A stretch of DNA of 32,524 nucleotides, taken from the NCBI GenBank assembly GCA_021791795.1, contig JAJYVX010000004.1, positions 16,833 through 49,356 on the forward strand, read 5' to 3'. The stretch comes from Actinomycetes bacterium. GTDB lineage: Bacteria; Actinomycetota; Acidimicrobiia; Acidimicrobiales; Bog-793. The translations under genes and the position numbers were made by a program. Shown piece after piece: positions 6,796-14,984 of the stretch (within the stretch, counting starts at the first letter, position 1; each line of letters starts with the position of its first letter). The notes beneath the pieces were generated by a model. That model saw nothing but the letters and a program-made list of their open reading frames with translations, made no database searches and was not told the DNA's origin.

Positions 6796-7415
6796 GTCGT
6801 CGCCAGCCTCGTCATGATGATCAGCGTCGCAACCTGCATCGCTCCGGTGATCCCGGCGGTGAAGATGAAGCGGCGCATGAGCTTCGCGATCACGGTGCCG
6901 TCGGGCCTTGGCTTCTTCAGCTCGAAGAGGACGGCGATGTTCGCTGGTTCGAGGAGGCCGAGAGCGATGATCGCCATGACGGCCACGACGACGAAGGAGG
7001 CCACCACCCAGGCATGGTGCGAGTAGGTCGCCTGGATGTCGCCTATATGGCGGGCAAGCTGCCACCCGGCTGCGAGGGTGCAGACGACCAGCGTCGGCAT
7101 GATGAGGACCATCTTCGGCATGAGACGACGTGTGAGCTCGACTCGCGCCGGGACGGTGAGCCGGCCGAGGATTGGGCCGAGGACGAAGCCGAGGAACAGG
7201 TCGAGCGCCGTCCACATCGCTCCGCTCACCACGTGAAAGAAGTCGAGCGCCCAGAGCCGGTTCGTGGCGATCACCACGACGAGAGCGACGAGCACGGCGC
7301 CGACTGCAGGCAGCCCCCGCAGCGGCACGACTTGGAACCCTGAAGGACGCTCCTGCCGGGCCGGCGCAACGTCGGCGGGGCGTGCGCGAGGCTCGTCCAG
7401 ATCCCGGATCGACAA
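6792..7415 (-). CDS. five-helix membrane protein of unknown function
   Basis: 207 aa. A polar N-terminus of about 34 residues with many Arg and Pro is followed by five hydrophobic stretches, near residues 35-52, 55-80, 100-118, 130-156 and 180-205. The second has an in-membrane histidine (LDFFHVVSGAMW), and histidines also flank the loop LARHIGDIQATYSHHAW. This layout recalls CopD/DUF2269-like membrane proteins, where histidines near helix ends bind heme or copper, but the likeness is general and I assign no function. It is the first gene of a two-gene operon; its TGA overlaps the ATG of the second. It is divergent from the large regulator gene, whose true start must lie downstream of 7415. 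Confidence 0.72.
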   Translation of the reverse strand: MSIRDLDEPRARPADVAPARQERPSGFQVVPLRGLPAVGAVLVALVVVIATNRLWALDFFHVVSGAMWTALDLFLGFVLGPILGRLTVPARVELTRRLMPKMVLIMPTLVVCTLAAGWQLARHIGDIQATYSHHAWVVASFVVVAVMAIIALGLLEPANIAVLFELKKPRPDGTVIAKLMRRFIFTAGITGAMQVATLIIMTRLATT

Positions 7416-7536
7416 CGCTCCCTCCTACCTAGAGATCCCAACCCTCAACCGGCCCTTCTCCCGGTTCGAGCATCGCAAGTGGCCCGGCTTGCCGGCCAAC
7501 CGTACAGTCGCGCCGTATCCGCGACGCATCCGGCAG

Positions 7537-10518
7537 ATGAGCCGCAGCTACCATCTAGGAGCTGTGAGCGGATGGGCCGGCGCTTGTCGAGCGGCCGGGT
7601 CTGGATCTCTGGGTCTGGCGAGGCCGGCGACCTTCGGTGTGCTTGGGGCTAAGCCGTGGGCTGCGCGAGTCCACGGCGATGGTCGAGCCACGGGCAACCG
7701 ACTTGCCAGCATCAGCTTCGGCTCGATCTCCCCTCTCGTCGGGAGAGCTGCGGAGCTCGCCTCTTTGACCAGGGCGGTTGAGCAGGCACGCCTCGTGAGC
7801 CTCGTCGGGCCGTGCGGAGTGGGAAAAACTCGATTGGCGCTTGAGGCAGTCTCGTCATTGGGTGCTGCCCGCTTCGCCGGCGCGGTGAGCACAATCGCGC
7901 TCTCGGGCGTAGACGAGGGTCGGCGGATGGACCACGTGGTGGCACGTGCGTTCGACCAAAGAGCTGACGAGAACTGGAGAGCCGTTCTCGCCTCCCGCAT
8001 CGGCTCGGCACGGGTTCTCATCTTGCTGGACGGATGCGAGCAGGTGGCCGCTGCCTGCGGGTCGCTCGTCGAGGAACTGCTCGACGCGTGCCCAAACCTT
8101 CGGGTGCTCGCGACGAGCAGGCAGCCGCTCGATGCAGAGGGAGAGAGGGTGCTGCCCCTGGCAACCCTCAGGGTCCCTGACGAGAGTGCGCCGAGCACCC
8201 TCGCGAGCCTCCTCTGCGCCGGTGCGGCCCGGCTCTTCGCCGAGAGCGCCTCCCGAGCGTCGCCTGAGCTCGTTCTCGATGGCAGCGAGGCGGCAGTGGG
8301 GGCAATCTGCCGGAGCCTTGGCGGCTTCCCTCTCGCACTGGAGCTCGTGGCGCCGTTGGCGGAGACCACCGGGCTGCACGAGCTCGCATCGGACTTGCAG
8401 CGCGAGGCGGCCGCGCCGGGCACCTCTGCCTCCGCCTTGCCGGGCATCCCACCGCCGGTTGCGACCGCGGTCAACTGGCGCCTCGCGCACCTCGACCCGG
8501 TGCAGCGTCGTCTGGTGGAGGCGCTCTCGGGGCTCCCCGGCGGCGCCGGCCTCGAGACGCTCATCGCGGTAGCCGGCGCACCCGAGCTGCACAGGAGTGA
8601 GACTGCCGAGGCGCTCTTGTCGCTCGCCGCCACGTCCGTGGTGTCGGTCGAGGTCATGGACGGAGCGGCCCGGTACACCCTGAGGGACGTCCTCCAGCGC
8701 CACGTGCGCGACCTCCTCGTCGAGGAGGGCCGATTCGACCGGATCGGTCGGCGACGGCTCCGTTTCACCTTGAGCAAGCTCTCGGGCGGAGAGAAGGTGC
8801 TCGTAAGCGGGCCCCAACAGTTGCGATGGATGGAGACCCTCGCCCGAGAGGAGGGCAACTGGCGGGCTGCTCTCGCCTTTGCTCTCGAGACCGGCGACAC
8901 TGAGGCTGCCGCGTCGCTCTGCTCCGAGCTGTGGAGGTACTTCGAGCTCTCGGGTCAGCACGTCGAGGGGCGGGAGATATTGTCTCGCGTCCTCGAGGCC
9001 GACCCGAGTGCGACAACGGCCCGCTCCCACCTCCTCGACGGCATGGGCATGCTCGCCTGGCGCTGCGGTGACTATGAGGCGGCCGATGCCGCCTTCACGG
9101 AGGCGCTCATGCTCGCCGACGACGGGCTGTCTGCACGGCTGTCCAACCATCTCGGACTGGTGGCCCTCTTCGCTGGTCATGTCGACCAGGCCGGCCGGCA
9201 CTTCGAGACGGCGCTCGCCGGGGCGACAAGACTCGACTCGCCGGGCGAGGTCGCCCTCGTGCAGGCGAACCTCGCTCTCTTGGACATTGAAAACGGCCGG
9301 CCGCTAGAGGCAAAACGGAAAGCCGGTGCGGCGCTCGCACTACAGCTTGCTCTCGGAGATCGCCACGGCCAAGCAGTGAGCCGTCTCCACCTCAGCATCG
9401 CCGATTTCTTCCTCGGCCAGCATGACTCCGCCCTGTGCGAGGCTGGCGAGGCGGCGGCGATCTTCACAGAGTTCGGGGACCTCCGCAATCTTTCGTTCGC
9501 GTTCGGCGTGTGCTCGGCAGCACTCTCGGCCGAGGGAAGGTCTGCGATGGCACTCGAGCTCGCCGGCCTTCAAGCTGAGCTCTGCCGCCAGACGGGAGTT
9601 GGGCTGCCGCCTGGATGGGGCGAGCGCCTCGAGGCGGCTCTTGAGCCTGCACGTCGCGATCTCGGTCCGCATGCCCCTGCGCACGAAGCTGTCGGCGCCC
9701 GATCCGACCCGTCGTCGGTCCTCGCACTCGTGCTCGGCGATCTCGACGCGCCGACGGACATTCCAGCCCACTCGCTCGTGGTCGAGGCCCTCGGAGACTT
9801 CCGACTCCTGAGAGCAGGTCGTTCCGTCGAGCTCTCCCCTCAACCGGCTCGCCTCGTCAAGCTCGTAGTTGCCGCCGGTCGACCGCTCCATGTCGAGGAG
9901 GCGATAGACGCGCTCTGGCCCGAGGCGGCGCCGTCGACTGGTCGCACGCGGCTTCGCAACACCCTCAGCCGACTCACACGCGCCGCAGGACGGGTGATCG
10001 TGCGGGAAGGCGAATCGCTACGACTGGCGAGAGAGGTCGTCGTCGACGCTCACCGCTTCGAAAGGGCGGCCCGCCGGGCACTGGACATGCTGGCCGGCGG
10101 CGGTGACCCGGCCGGAGCCCTCGGCGAGGCCCGCGCTGTCATCGCGATGTACCGAGGCGACCTGCTCGTCGATGAGCCGTACGAGGCCTGGGCCCACCGC
10201 TCGCGCGAGTGTCTCCGCCGCCTCATGCTCCAACTGCTCGAGGATGCCGCCGAGGCAGCGCTCGCCGCCGGCGAGCCGGACGAGGGCGAGGCGCTGCTGC
10301 GCGTGGCACTCCAGATGGATCCCCTCGACGAAGCCCGGTATATGCAGCTCGCACAACTGCTTGCGAGCCTGCAGCGGTGCACAGCCGCGATGCAGGTGAT
10401 CGAGCAGGCACGGGCGGCTGCTCAGGAGATCGGCCTCCCTCTGGCGAAACCCCTTTCGCAGCTCGAGTACGACCTACGTCACAGGCAGGCTACGGCGCCG
10501 GCCGGCCGGGGCAGCTGA
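7537..10518 (+). CDS. large NB-ARC/TPR transcriptional regulator with C-terminal SARP-type DNA-binding and BTAD domains
   Basis: 993 aa from the ATG at 7537. An NTPase domain begins with LVGRAAELASL; its P-loop GPCGVGKTRL is at residues 91-100 and a Walker B-like VLILLDGCEQV comes about 60 residues later. A winged-helix and helical region follows, then about 300 residues of TPR-like helical pairs. From about residue 745 comes an OmpR-type winged helix (VEALGDFRLLRAGRSVELSP, then HVEEAIDALWPEAAPSTGR), and from about residue 837 a bacterial transcriptional activator domain (VDAHRFERAARRAL, MYRGDLLVDEPYEAWA). In AfsR/SARP proteins the winged helix and BTAD come first and NB-ARC and TPR after, so the order here is reversed. 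GTG 7564 is an alternative start. Codons before 7537 overlap the divergent membrane gene and are not coding. It may control that operon; this is inferred only from divergence. Confidence 0.85.
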   Translation: MSRSYHLGAVSGWAGACRAAGSGSLGLARPATFGVLGAKPWAARVHGDGRATGNRLASISFGSISPLVGRAAELASLTRAVEQARLVSLVGPCGVGKTRLALEAVSSLGAARFAGAVSTIALSGVDEGRRMDHVVARAFDQRADENWRAVLASRIGSARVLILLDGCEQVAAACGSLVEELLDACPNLRVLATSRQPLDAEGERVLPLATLRVPDESAPSTLASLLCAGAARLFAESASRASPELVLDGSEAAVGAICRSLGGFPLALELVAPLAETTGLHELASDLQREAAAPGTSASALPGIPPPVATAVNWRLAHLDPVQRRLVEALSGLPGGAGLETLIAVAGAPELHRSETAEALLSLAATSVVSVEVMDGAARYTLRDVLQRHVRDLLVEEGRFDRIGRRRLRFTLSKLSGGEKVLVSGPQQLRWMETLAREEGNWRAALAFALETGDTEAAASLCSELWRYFELSGQHVEGREILSRVLEADPSATTARSHLLDGMGMLAWRCGDYEAADAAFTEALMLADDGLSARLSNHLGLVALFAGHVDQAGRHFETALAGATRLDSPGEVALVQANLALLDIENGRPLEAKRKAGAALALQLALGDRHGQAVSRLHLSIADFFLGQHDSALCEAGEAAAIFTEFGDLRNLSFAFGVCSAALSAEGRSAMALELAGLQAELCRQTGVGLPPGWGERLEAALEPARRDLGPHAPAHEAVGARSDPSSVLALVLGDLDAPTDIPAHSLVVEALGDFRLLRAGRSVELSPQPARLVKLVVAAGRPLHVEEAIDALWPEAAPSTGRTRLRNTLSRLTRAAGRVIVREGESLRLAREVVVDAHRFERAARRALDMLAGGGDPAGALGEARAVIAMYRGDLLVDEPYEAWAHRSRECLRRLMLQLLEDAAEAALAAGEPDEGEALLRVALQMDPLDEARYMQLAQLLASLQRCTAAMQVIEQARAAAQEIGLPLAKPLSQLEYDLRHRQATAPAGRGS

Positions 10519-10745
10519 GAAGGCTGCGACGCCCGCGGTCCTAGGCTAGGGATCTCGCGGACGCCGGGACGAGCGGCGCTGGCGACAGAACGTCGTGGGG
10601 TTCATCAAGGCAGACGTTCTTCACCGGCCGCCGGCTGATGCCCAGCCTTCAAGAACTTTTTTGGACGGGCGCCGCATCGGGCATCGGGGGATCGGCGGAT
10701 CGGGGGCGACCGATCGGCGGGATCGAGGCGTCGAGGGATGACAAC
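10519..10745. other. intergenic region with clustered ATCGG repeats
   Basis: 227 bp between the regulator and the flavin-reductase-like gene. Bases about 10676-10730 contain a cluster of ATCGG/ATCGGGG words (GCATCGGGCATCGGGG, GATCGGCGGATCGGGGGC, CCGATCGGCGGGATCG). I see no gene and no T-tailed terminator. GAGGG near 10731 is the ribosome binding site of the next gene. Confidence 0.4.
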
Positions 10746-11393
10746 ATGACCGCACGTGACCGTGAGATGAGCAGCCGCGCAGAGGCGGCGCCCGACCCGA
10801 AGCCCGACCCGAAGCCCCATCCGGAGCTCGAGCCGACGACGGACCTCGAGCCGGGGCCCGGCCACTCGCTCCGGTACTCCTTCGAGGACCCGTTCGCCAC
10901 GCCCGCCGCCGAGCGCCGGCAGGACAGGCGCCTGCGCGGTCGCCTCGTAGCGCCCGTGACTGTCTGGACTGCAGGAGCGGGTGAGACTCGCGCGGGCCTC
11001 ACCGTCGCGTCGGTGCTCGTCGTCGAGGGCGAGCCGCCACGGCTGATCGGCGCCATCGACCCGCTCTCCGACTTGCGCGAGGCGATCGAGACGGCAGGTG
11101 GGCCCTTCGTCGTCCACCTCCTCGAGGCGGGCGACCGGGCGCTGTCGGAACGCTTCGCCGGGAGCCATCCGGGCGATCCGTTCGAGGGGCTTGACGTGGC
11201 TGAGACAGAGCACGGCCCGCGCCTCGCCGGCGACCGTCCGGTCGCTCTCTGCCGCCTCGACACGGTGGACGCGGTCGGCCACCTCGCCCTGGTCCGCGCG
11301 GTCATCGAGAGAATCGAGCTCGCGGCTGACGATCGCCAGCCGCTCGCCTATTACCTGGGGCACTACCGGACCCTCTCGCCTCGATCTCGCTAG
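10746..11393 (+). CDS. flavin-reductase-like FMN-binding split-barrel protein
   Basis: 215 aa. After a Pro-rich leader (residues 16-39, with repeated DPKP units) comes a flavin reductase-like domain: LRGRLVAPVTVWTAG, AGLTVASVLVVEGEPPRLIG, an FVVHLLEAGDRALSERFAG segment and the C-terminal LAYYLGHYRTL. In such proteins (PF01613 type) the TxAS-like turn after the GLT element and the LIGAIDP strand contact FMN. Members reduce flavins for two-component monooxygenases or bind FMN themselves; the partner is not visible here. The ATG at 10746 has GAGGG at good distance; ATG 10767 is a possible shorter start. The gene stands alone on the plus strand. Confidence 0.75.
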   Translation: MTARDREMSSRAEAAPDPKPDPKPHPELEPTTDLEPGPGHSLRYSFEDPFATPAAERRQDRRLRGRLVAPVTVWTAGAGETRAGLTVASVLVVEGEPPRLIGAIDPLSDLREAIETAGGPFVVHLLEAGDRALSERFAGSHPGDPFEGLDVAETEHGPRLAGDRPVALCRLDTVDAVGHLALVRAVIERIELAADDRQPLAYYLGHYRTLSPRSR

Positions 11394-11550
11394 CGAGCCC
11401 AACGGCCAGGCAGTTCCCGTCCTTTACGGAGGACGCGTCAAGGGGAAGTGGGCCGTCAACCCGTCGGTGATGGCGTTCGCTGCCTTCGCGCCCGTCCGCG
11501 TCATCTGGGTGCTCTGGCCGACAACGTGAGCTTCGGTCACGCCCGGCCGC

Positions 11551-11582
11551 ATCTCGGTACTGCTGGATCTCGGTACTGCTGG
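11551..11582 (+). repeat. 16-bp exact tandem duplication
   Basis: ATCTCGGTACTGCTGG occurs twice back to back (11551-11566 and 11567-11582) in noncoding sequence. Exact identity suggests a recent slippage event. Confidence 0.85.
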
Positions 11583-11723
11583 CGAGGGCGCCGTCGTAGG
11601 GCGGCCGGCTCCGGTCCTCGTCCAGCGGGCCGAGGAGGCGCGGCTCGTGAACCCGCAGGCGGGCAATCTCGCCCTCGTCCCGGGAAGAGCACCGGCGGCC
11701 AGAGGGCGAGGACGAGGACGAGT

Positions 11724-11743
11724 GGGACCCGTTCCCGGGTCCC
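11724..11743. terminator. 8-bp perfect GC hairpin, candidate bidirectional terminator
   Basis: GGGACCCG (11724-11731), loop TTCC, CGGGTCCC (11736-11743). It lies between the converging flavin-reductase-like and mycothiol-type genes. No T-run follows on either strand, so termination is only a possibility. Confidence 0.35.
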
Positions 11744-11802
11744 GCCGACGTCCCCATCCTCCAGGCTGGCGGACTGAGGCGGCGGCCGCAAGCCGCGCTT
11801 CG

Positions 11803-12399
11803 TCAGCCGGCCGACGGATCCCGGCCCATGAATCCGGCGAGCCGGTCGTAAGCGGGCGCGTCGGCCGTCACCGCGACGGGAGCGGCGAACGGGAGGTCTG
11901 GTCCGTCACCTCTGGCCTCGGCGGGAATCATCTCCGCGGCGAACGCCAGTGCGGCCTCGGCCAGCTCGTCGTCGAGGATGACGCCCGACGAAACGGCCCG
12001 CGCAAGGTCCCATGCGTGCGTGACGTGCTCTATGACGTAGATCGAGGCCACCACGCCGGCAGGGAACGTGCCGAACGGGAGAGCTATCTCACCATCGAGC
12101 GAGTCTGGAGCCGCCCAGGCAGCGTTCGCCTGGGCGGTTGCGCTGCGGAAGGCGAGGGCGAGCCCCTCGTCGGGCACGTCACCGATCACGGCCTTCGCAT
12201 CGGTGGTCATCTCGTCCCGCCGGCCGGCCTCCCCGATCCGCCTGGCGGCGAACAGCATGTGGCCAGTCAGCATGCGAACGTCGAATTCGCTGCAGGGCGT
12301 CGGCAGCTCCATCTGGTCGGGCTTGGTGCTCTCGATCACTTGCGAGGCCTGGAGCAAGGCGCTGCGGAGGAGAGCGCGGGGGTCAGCTGAATTGGTCAT
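11803..12399 (-). CDS. TIGR03086-type, mycothiol-dependent maleylpyruvate isomerase-like protein
   Basis: 198 aa. The fold is the DinB/MDMPI four-helix bundle: PTPCSEFDVRMLTGHMLFAA carries the first metal-binding His (His47 of this start), and IYVIEHVTHAWDLARAV supplies the second Glu/His group. These are the zinc ligands of mycothiol-dependent isomerases, and the PxPC-x-x-F/W-D-V opening is typical of the TIGR03086 actinobacterial group. Substrate is unknown. The ATG 12397-12399 is chosen over ATG 12420 because a TATGGT box (12412-12407 on the minus strand) lies seven bases before it, as in leaderless mRNAs, and the longer form would start on top of that box. The divergent WYL regulator and shared palindrome suggest that this gene is its target. 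Confidence 0.75.
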   Translation of the reverse strand: MTNSADPRALLRSALLQASQVIESTKPDQMELPTPCSEFDVRMLTGHMLFAARRIGEAGRRDEMTTDAKAVIGDVPDEGLALAFRSATAQANAAWAAPDSLDGEIALPFGTFPAGVVASIYVIEHVTHAWDLARAVSSGVILDDELAEAALAFAAEMIPAEARGDGPDLPFAAPVAVTADAPAYDRLAGFMGRDPSAG

Positions 12400-12406
12400 A
12401 TGCAGC

Positions 12407-12412
12407 ACCATA
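12407..12412 (-). promoter_or_regulatory. -10 box TATGGT for the mycothiol-type gene
   Basis: TATGGT on the minus strand fits TANNNT and ends seven bases before the ATG, the spacing of a leaderless promoter. The operator palindrome lies just upstream. Confidence 0.45.
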
Positions 12413-12423
12413 AACGGCAAAAC

Positions 12424-12440
12424 AGGACATCTTCTGTCCT
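12424..12440. promoter_or_regulatory. perfect operator palindrome between the WYL regulator and the mycothiol-type gene
   Basis: AGGACA (12424-12429), five bases, TGTCCT (12435-12440). It is centred in the 64-bp gap between the two divergent starts, near the -35 position of both. AGGACA/TGTCCT dyads are what I recall for YafY/WYL-type repressors; the assignment here is by position and symmetry. Confidence 0.65.
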
Positions 12441-12451
12441 ATTTCATCCAC

Positions 12452-12457
12452 TACCCT
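12452..12457 (+). promoter_or_regulatory. -10 box TACCCT for the WYL regulator gene
   Basis: TACCCT fits TANNNT and ends six bases before the GTG at 12464, as expected for a leaderless transcript; no ribosome binding site is present there. Confidence 0.45.
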
Positions 12458-12463
12458 CACCTT

Positions 12464-13498
12464 GTGCGCGCCGACCGGCTCGTTGCCATAGTCCTCTTGC
12501 TCCAGACGCGAGGTCAGCTCACTGCCGGTGAGCTCGCGGAGCTGCTCGAGACGTCCGAGCGCACTGTCCGCCGGGACCTCGACGCCCTGCTCGTCGCCGG
12601 GCTTCCGCTCTACGCGCAGCGGGGACGTGGCGGAGGGTGGGCGCTGCTCGGCGGGAACCGGCTCGACCTCACGGGCTTCACCGTGCAAGAGGCGCAGGCT
12701 CTCTTCCTCGTCGCCGGATCACGTTCGAAGGGTGCGTCGACGGTTGATGTGGCGCTCCGATCGGCTCTGCAGAAGGTCTTCGCCGCTTTGCCCGAACCGC
12801 TCAGGGCGGCAGTCTCGGCCGAGGCCGTCCGGACGGTCGTCGATCCTTCCGGCTGGGGATGGAGGACTGATGGGGACGATGCGCCGTTGCTCGACGAGCT
12901 CCGAGCGGCGGTGCAGGCGGGCAGACAGCTGGACATCGACTACGCGAGGCCAGGCCAGGCTGCTCGCCGCCGCCGCGTCCAACCCTACGGGCTCGTGGCG
13001 AAGAACGGCGTCTGGTACCTGCTTGCGGGTACTGCCGACGGGAGAAGGATGTTCCGGGTCTCGCGAGTCGAAGCTGCACGGGTTGGCGAGGAGACGGTGG
13101 AGCTGCCGGAAGGCTTCGATCTCGCACGCGAGTGGGCCACGGCAGAGCAGGACTTCTACCGGCGGATGCAGCTCGTGAGGCTGAGGATCCTCGTGCGTGA
13201 CCAGGCCGTGTTGGCGCTCACTTCCTCGTTCGACCGTTGGGCGCGAGTCGAAGACCGATTGCAGGCCGAGAGCGGCTGGCAAGCCTTCGAGATCCTCGCG
13301 CCCCATGTGCGGGCGGCGGCCGTCCATCTCGCGCCATTCGGCGCAGACGTGAGAGTCGTCTGGCCTGAGGAGCTGCGGGGCGAGCTCGTCCGGATCGGGC
13401 GCGAGCTCGTGTCGGCCAATTCGCCTCGGGGCCGGACGGGCGAACCAGTTGTTCGACGAGGAGACGAGGCGGATGCGGTGGGGGGAACGCCGCGGTGA
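12464..13498 (+). CDS. WYL-domain transcriptional regulator of the YafY type
   Basis: 344 aa. The N-terminal helix-turn-helix (residues 1-58: RLVAIVLLLQTRGQLTAGEL, then ETSERTVRRDLDALLVAGLP) is followed by the GGGW turn seen in this family. The WYL domain (about residues 145-215: LDIDYARPGQAARRRRVQPY, GVWYLLAGTADGRRMFRVSR) is an effector-binding SH3-like fold, and a C-terminal WCX-type domain follows. The last 27 residues are Arg-rich and beyond the usual end. GTG 12464 is chosen because the conserved N-terminus begins there and a leaderless -10 lies six bases upstream. Divergence from the isomerase-like gene and the palindrome between them suggest repression of both genes. The effector is unknown. 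Confidence 0.85.
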   Translation: MRADRLVAIVLLLQTRGQLTAGELAELLETSERTVRRDLDALLVAGLPLYAQRGRGGGWALLGGNRLDLTGFTVQEAQALFLVAGSRSKGASTVDVALRSALQKVFAALPEPLRAAVSAEAVRTVVDPSGWGWRTDGDDAPLLDELRAAVQAGRQLDIDYARPGQAARRRRVQPYGLVAKNGVWYLLAGTADGRRMFRVSRVEAARVGEETVELPEGFDLAREWATAEQDFYRRMQLVRLRILVRDQAVLALTSSFDRWARVEDRLQAESGWQAFEILAPHVRAAAVHLAPFGADVRVVWPEELRGELVRIGRELVSANSPRGRTGEPVVRRGDEADAVGGTPR

Positions 13499-13547
13499 AG
13501 CTCGAGGCTCCGGGCGAGCGAGGCAGATCTCCGCTTCAGCTCCGGGC

Positions 13548-14966
13548 TCAGCCGAGCGGACGGAACCTAGCGGTGAAGTGCCTGAGAGTGGGAGGAGCTT
13601 CCACGATCTCGTATCCGCCGAGTGCCTCGGCGCGCTTCGCCACGTCGAGGCAGACCTCGACGACGTAGTCCACGTGGCTCTGGGTGTAGGTGCGGCGGGG
13701 AATGGCGAGGCGCACGAGGTCGAGGGGCGCGGCTGATTCGGTGCCGTCCGGGTGCAGGCCGAACATCACCGTTCCGATCTCGCAGGCTCGGATGCCCCCT
13801 GTCTCGAAGAGCGCGACGGCGACCGACTGCCCGGGGTAGCGGAGCGGCGGCACCTGGGGCAGCAGTGCGCGAGCATCTATGTACACAGCATGACCACCGA
13901 TTGGGCGGATGACGGGAACGCCCGCTTCGGCGAGCGCCTCGCCCAGATAGGCGGTCGACCGGATTCGGTAGCGCAGGTAGTCCTCCTCGACCACCTCGGC
14001 GAGGCCCTGGGCGATCGCCTCGAGGTCGCGACCGGCGAGGCCACCGTATGTCGGGAAGCCTTCGGTGAGTATGAGCACCTCCCGGCACCGCCTGGCGAGC
14101 TCTCCGTCGCGCATTGCGAGCCAGCCGCCGATGTTGGCGAGCCCGTCCTTCTTGGCGCTCATCGTCATCCCGTCGGCGAGCGAGGCCATCTCCCGCACGA
14201 TGTCAGGGACCGCCCGGTCGTGCTGGCCCTGCTCACGTTCCTTGATGAACCAGGCGTTCTCGGCAAACCGGCACGCGTCGAGAAACAACGGCACCCCGTA
14301 GTGCTCGCACAGCTCCTTCGTGCCGCGGAGGTTCTCGAGCGATACCGGCTGTCCACCGCCGGAGTTGTTCGTGATGGTTACGAAGACGACCGGGACGTTT
14401 CCCGCGTTCTCCCGCAAGGTCTGCTCGAGTGCCCCGAGGTCCATGTTGCCCTTGAAGGGGTGGAGGCTGGACACCTCGAGGCCTTCGGAGATGACGAGAT
14501 CCACCGCCACGGCCCCCGTTGCTTCGGCGTTCGCCCGTGTCGTGTCGAAGTGCGTGTTGTTCGGGATCACCTTGCCGGGCCCGCCGATCACGCTGAAGAG
14601 GATCTTCTCCGCCGCTCTGCCCTGATGGGTCGGGATCACGTGCGGGAAGGGGAAGAGGTCCTGCACCGCCCCGAGGAAGCGGTACCACGAAGGCGAGCCG
14701 GCGTAGCTCTCGTCTCCGTGTTGGACGGCAGCCCACTGGTCGCGTGACATCGCTCCGGTGCCGGAGTCGGTGAGCAGGTCTATGAGCACGTCCTCTGCCC
14801 GGAGCGAGAAGAGGTTGTAGCCGACGTCCTCCAGGGCAGCCCTCCGTTGCGCCGCCGTGGTCAGGCGGATCGGCTCGACCGAGTGGATGCGGAACGGCTC
14901 GATGATCGTCCGGAAGCCCATCTCCCGATCATGGCCCGAGGCAACCGTCACGTCATCACGCGTCAC
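13548..14966 (-). CDS. tnaA: tryptophanase (beta-eliminating PLP lyase)
   Basis: 472 aa, normal for tryptophanase, which splits tryptophan into indole, pyruvate and ammonia. Visible landmarks are DVLIDLLTDSGTGAMS, IPTHQGRAAEKILF, the NNTHFDTT motif, FLDACRFAENAWFIKERE, the PLP lysine in MSAKKDGLANIGG (Lys272/273), EGFPTYGGLAGRDLEA, and the end LRHFTARF. The close relative tyrosine phenol-lyase has MERG with a substrate-binding Arg; here the segment reads RACEIGTVMFG, like RAVEIGS of tryptophanase, so I favour tnaA. GTG 14966 is used; ATG 14921 (MGFRTIIEPF) is an alternative closer to the conserved start. It lies 18 bases after hisA on the same strand, so it may share the hisA transcript. No TnaC-type leader or tnaB permease is next to it. 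Confidence 0.83.
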   Translation of the reverse strand: MTRDDVTVASGHDREMGFRTIIEPFRIHSVEPIRLTTAAQRRAALEDVGYNLFSLRAEDVLIDLLTDSGTGAMSRDQWAAVQHGDESYAGSPSWYRFLGAVQDLFPFPHVIPTHQGRAAEKILFSVIGGPGKVIPNNTHFDTTRANAEATGAVAVDLVISEGLEVSSLHPFKGNMDLGALEQTLRENAGNVPVVFVTITNNSGGGQPVSLENLRGTKELCEHYGVPLFLDACRFAENAWFIKEREQGQHDRAVPDIVREMASLADGMTMSAKKDGLANIGGWLAMRDGELARRCREVLILTEGFPTYGGLAGRDLEAIAQGLAEVVEEDYLRYRIRSTAYLGEALAEAGVPVIRPIGGHAVYIDARALLPQVPPLRYPGQSVAVALFETGGIRACEIGTVMFGLHPDGTESAAPLDLVRLAIPRRTYTQSHVDYVVEVCLDVAKRAEALGGYEIVEAPPTLRHFTARFRPLG

Positions 14967-14984
14967 CCCGTGCGCCCCCCGTCC

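Larger units (their letters stand above)
11394..11802. other. gene-poor convergent region with a tandem repeat and a strong hairpin
   Basis: About 400 bp between the ends of two converging genes. Open frames exist on both strands but none has a recognisable protein, a ribosome binding site or consistent codon use. Two structures stand out: a 16-bp tandem duplication at 11551-11582 and a perfect 8-bp stem at 11724-11743. It may be the remains of lost genes. Confidence 0.5.

Noticed and set aside
7264-7536. N-terminal extension of the large regulator
   Set aside because: It would overlap the divergent membrane gene by about 150 bases, and its residues are low-complexity Arg/Ser/Thr with no domain.
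11302-11757. 151-codon minus-strand frame in the gene-poor region
   Set aside because: It overlaps the flavin-reductase-like gene, has no recognisable fold and no ribosome binding site.
13548-14966. Tyrosine phenol-lyase
   Set aside because: The Arg of the MERG motif that binds the phenol is absent; the segment reads CEIG, as in tryptophanase.
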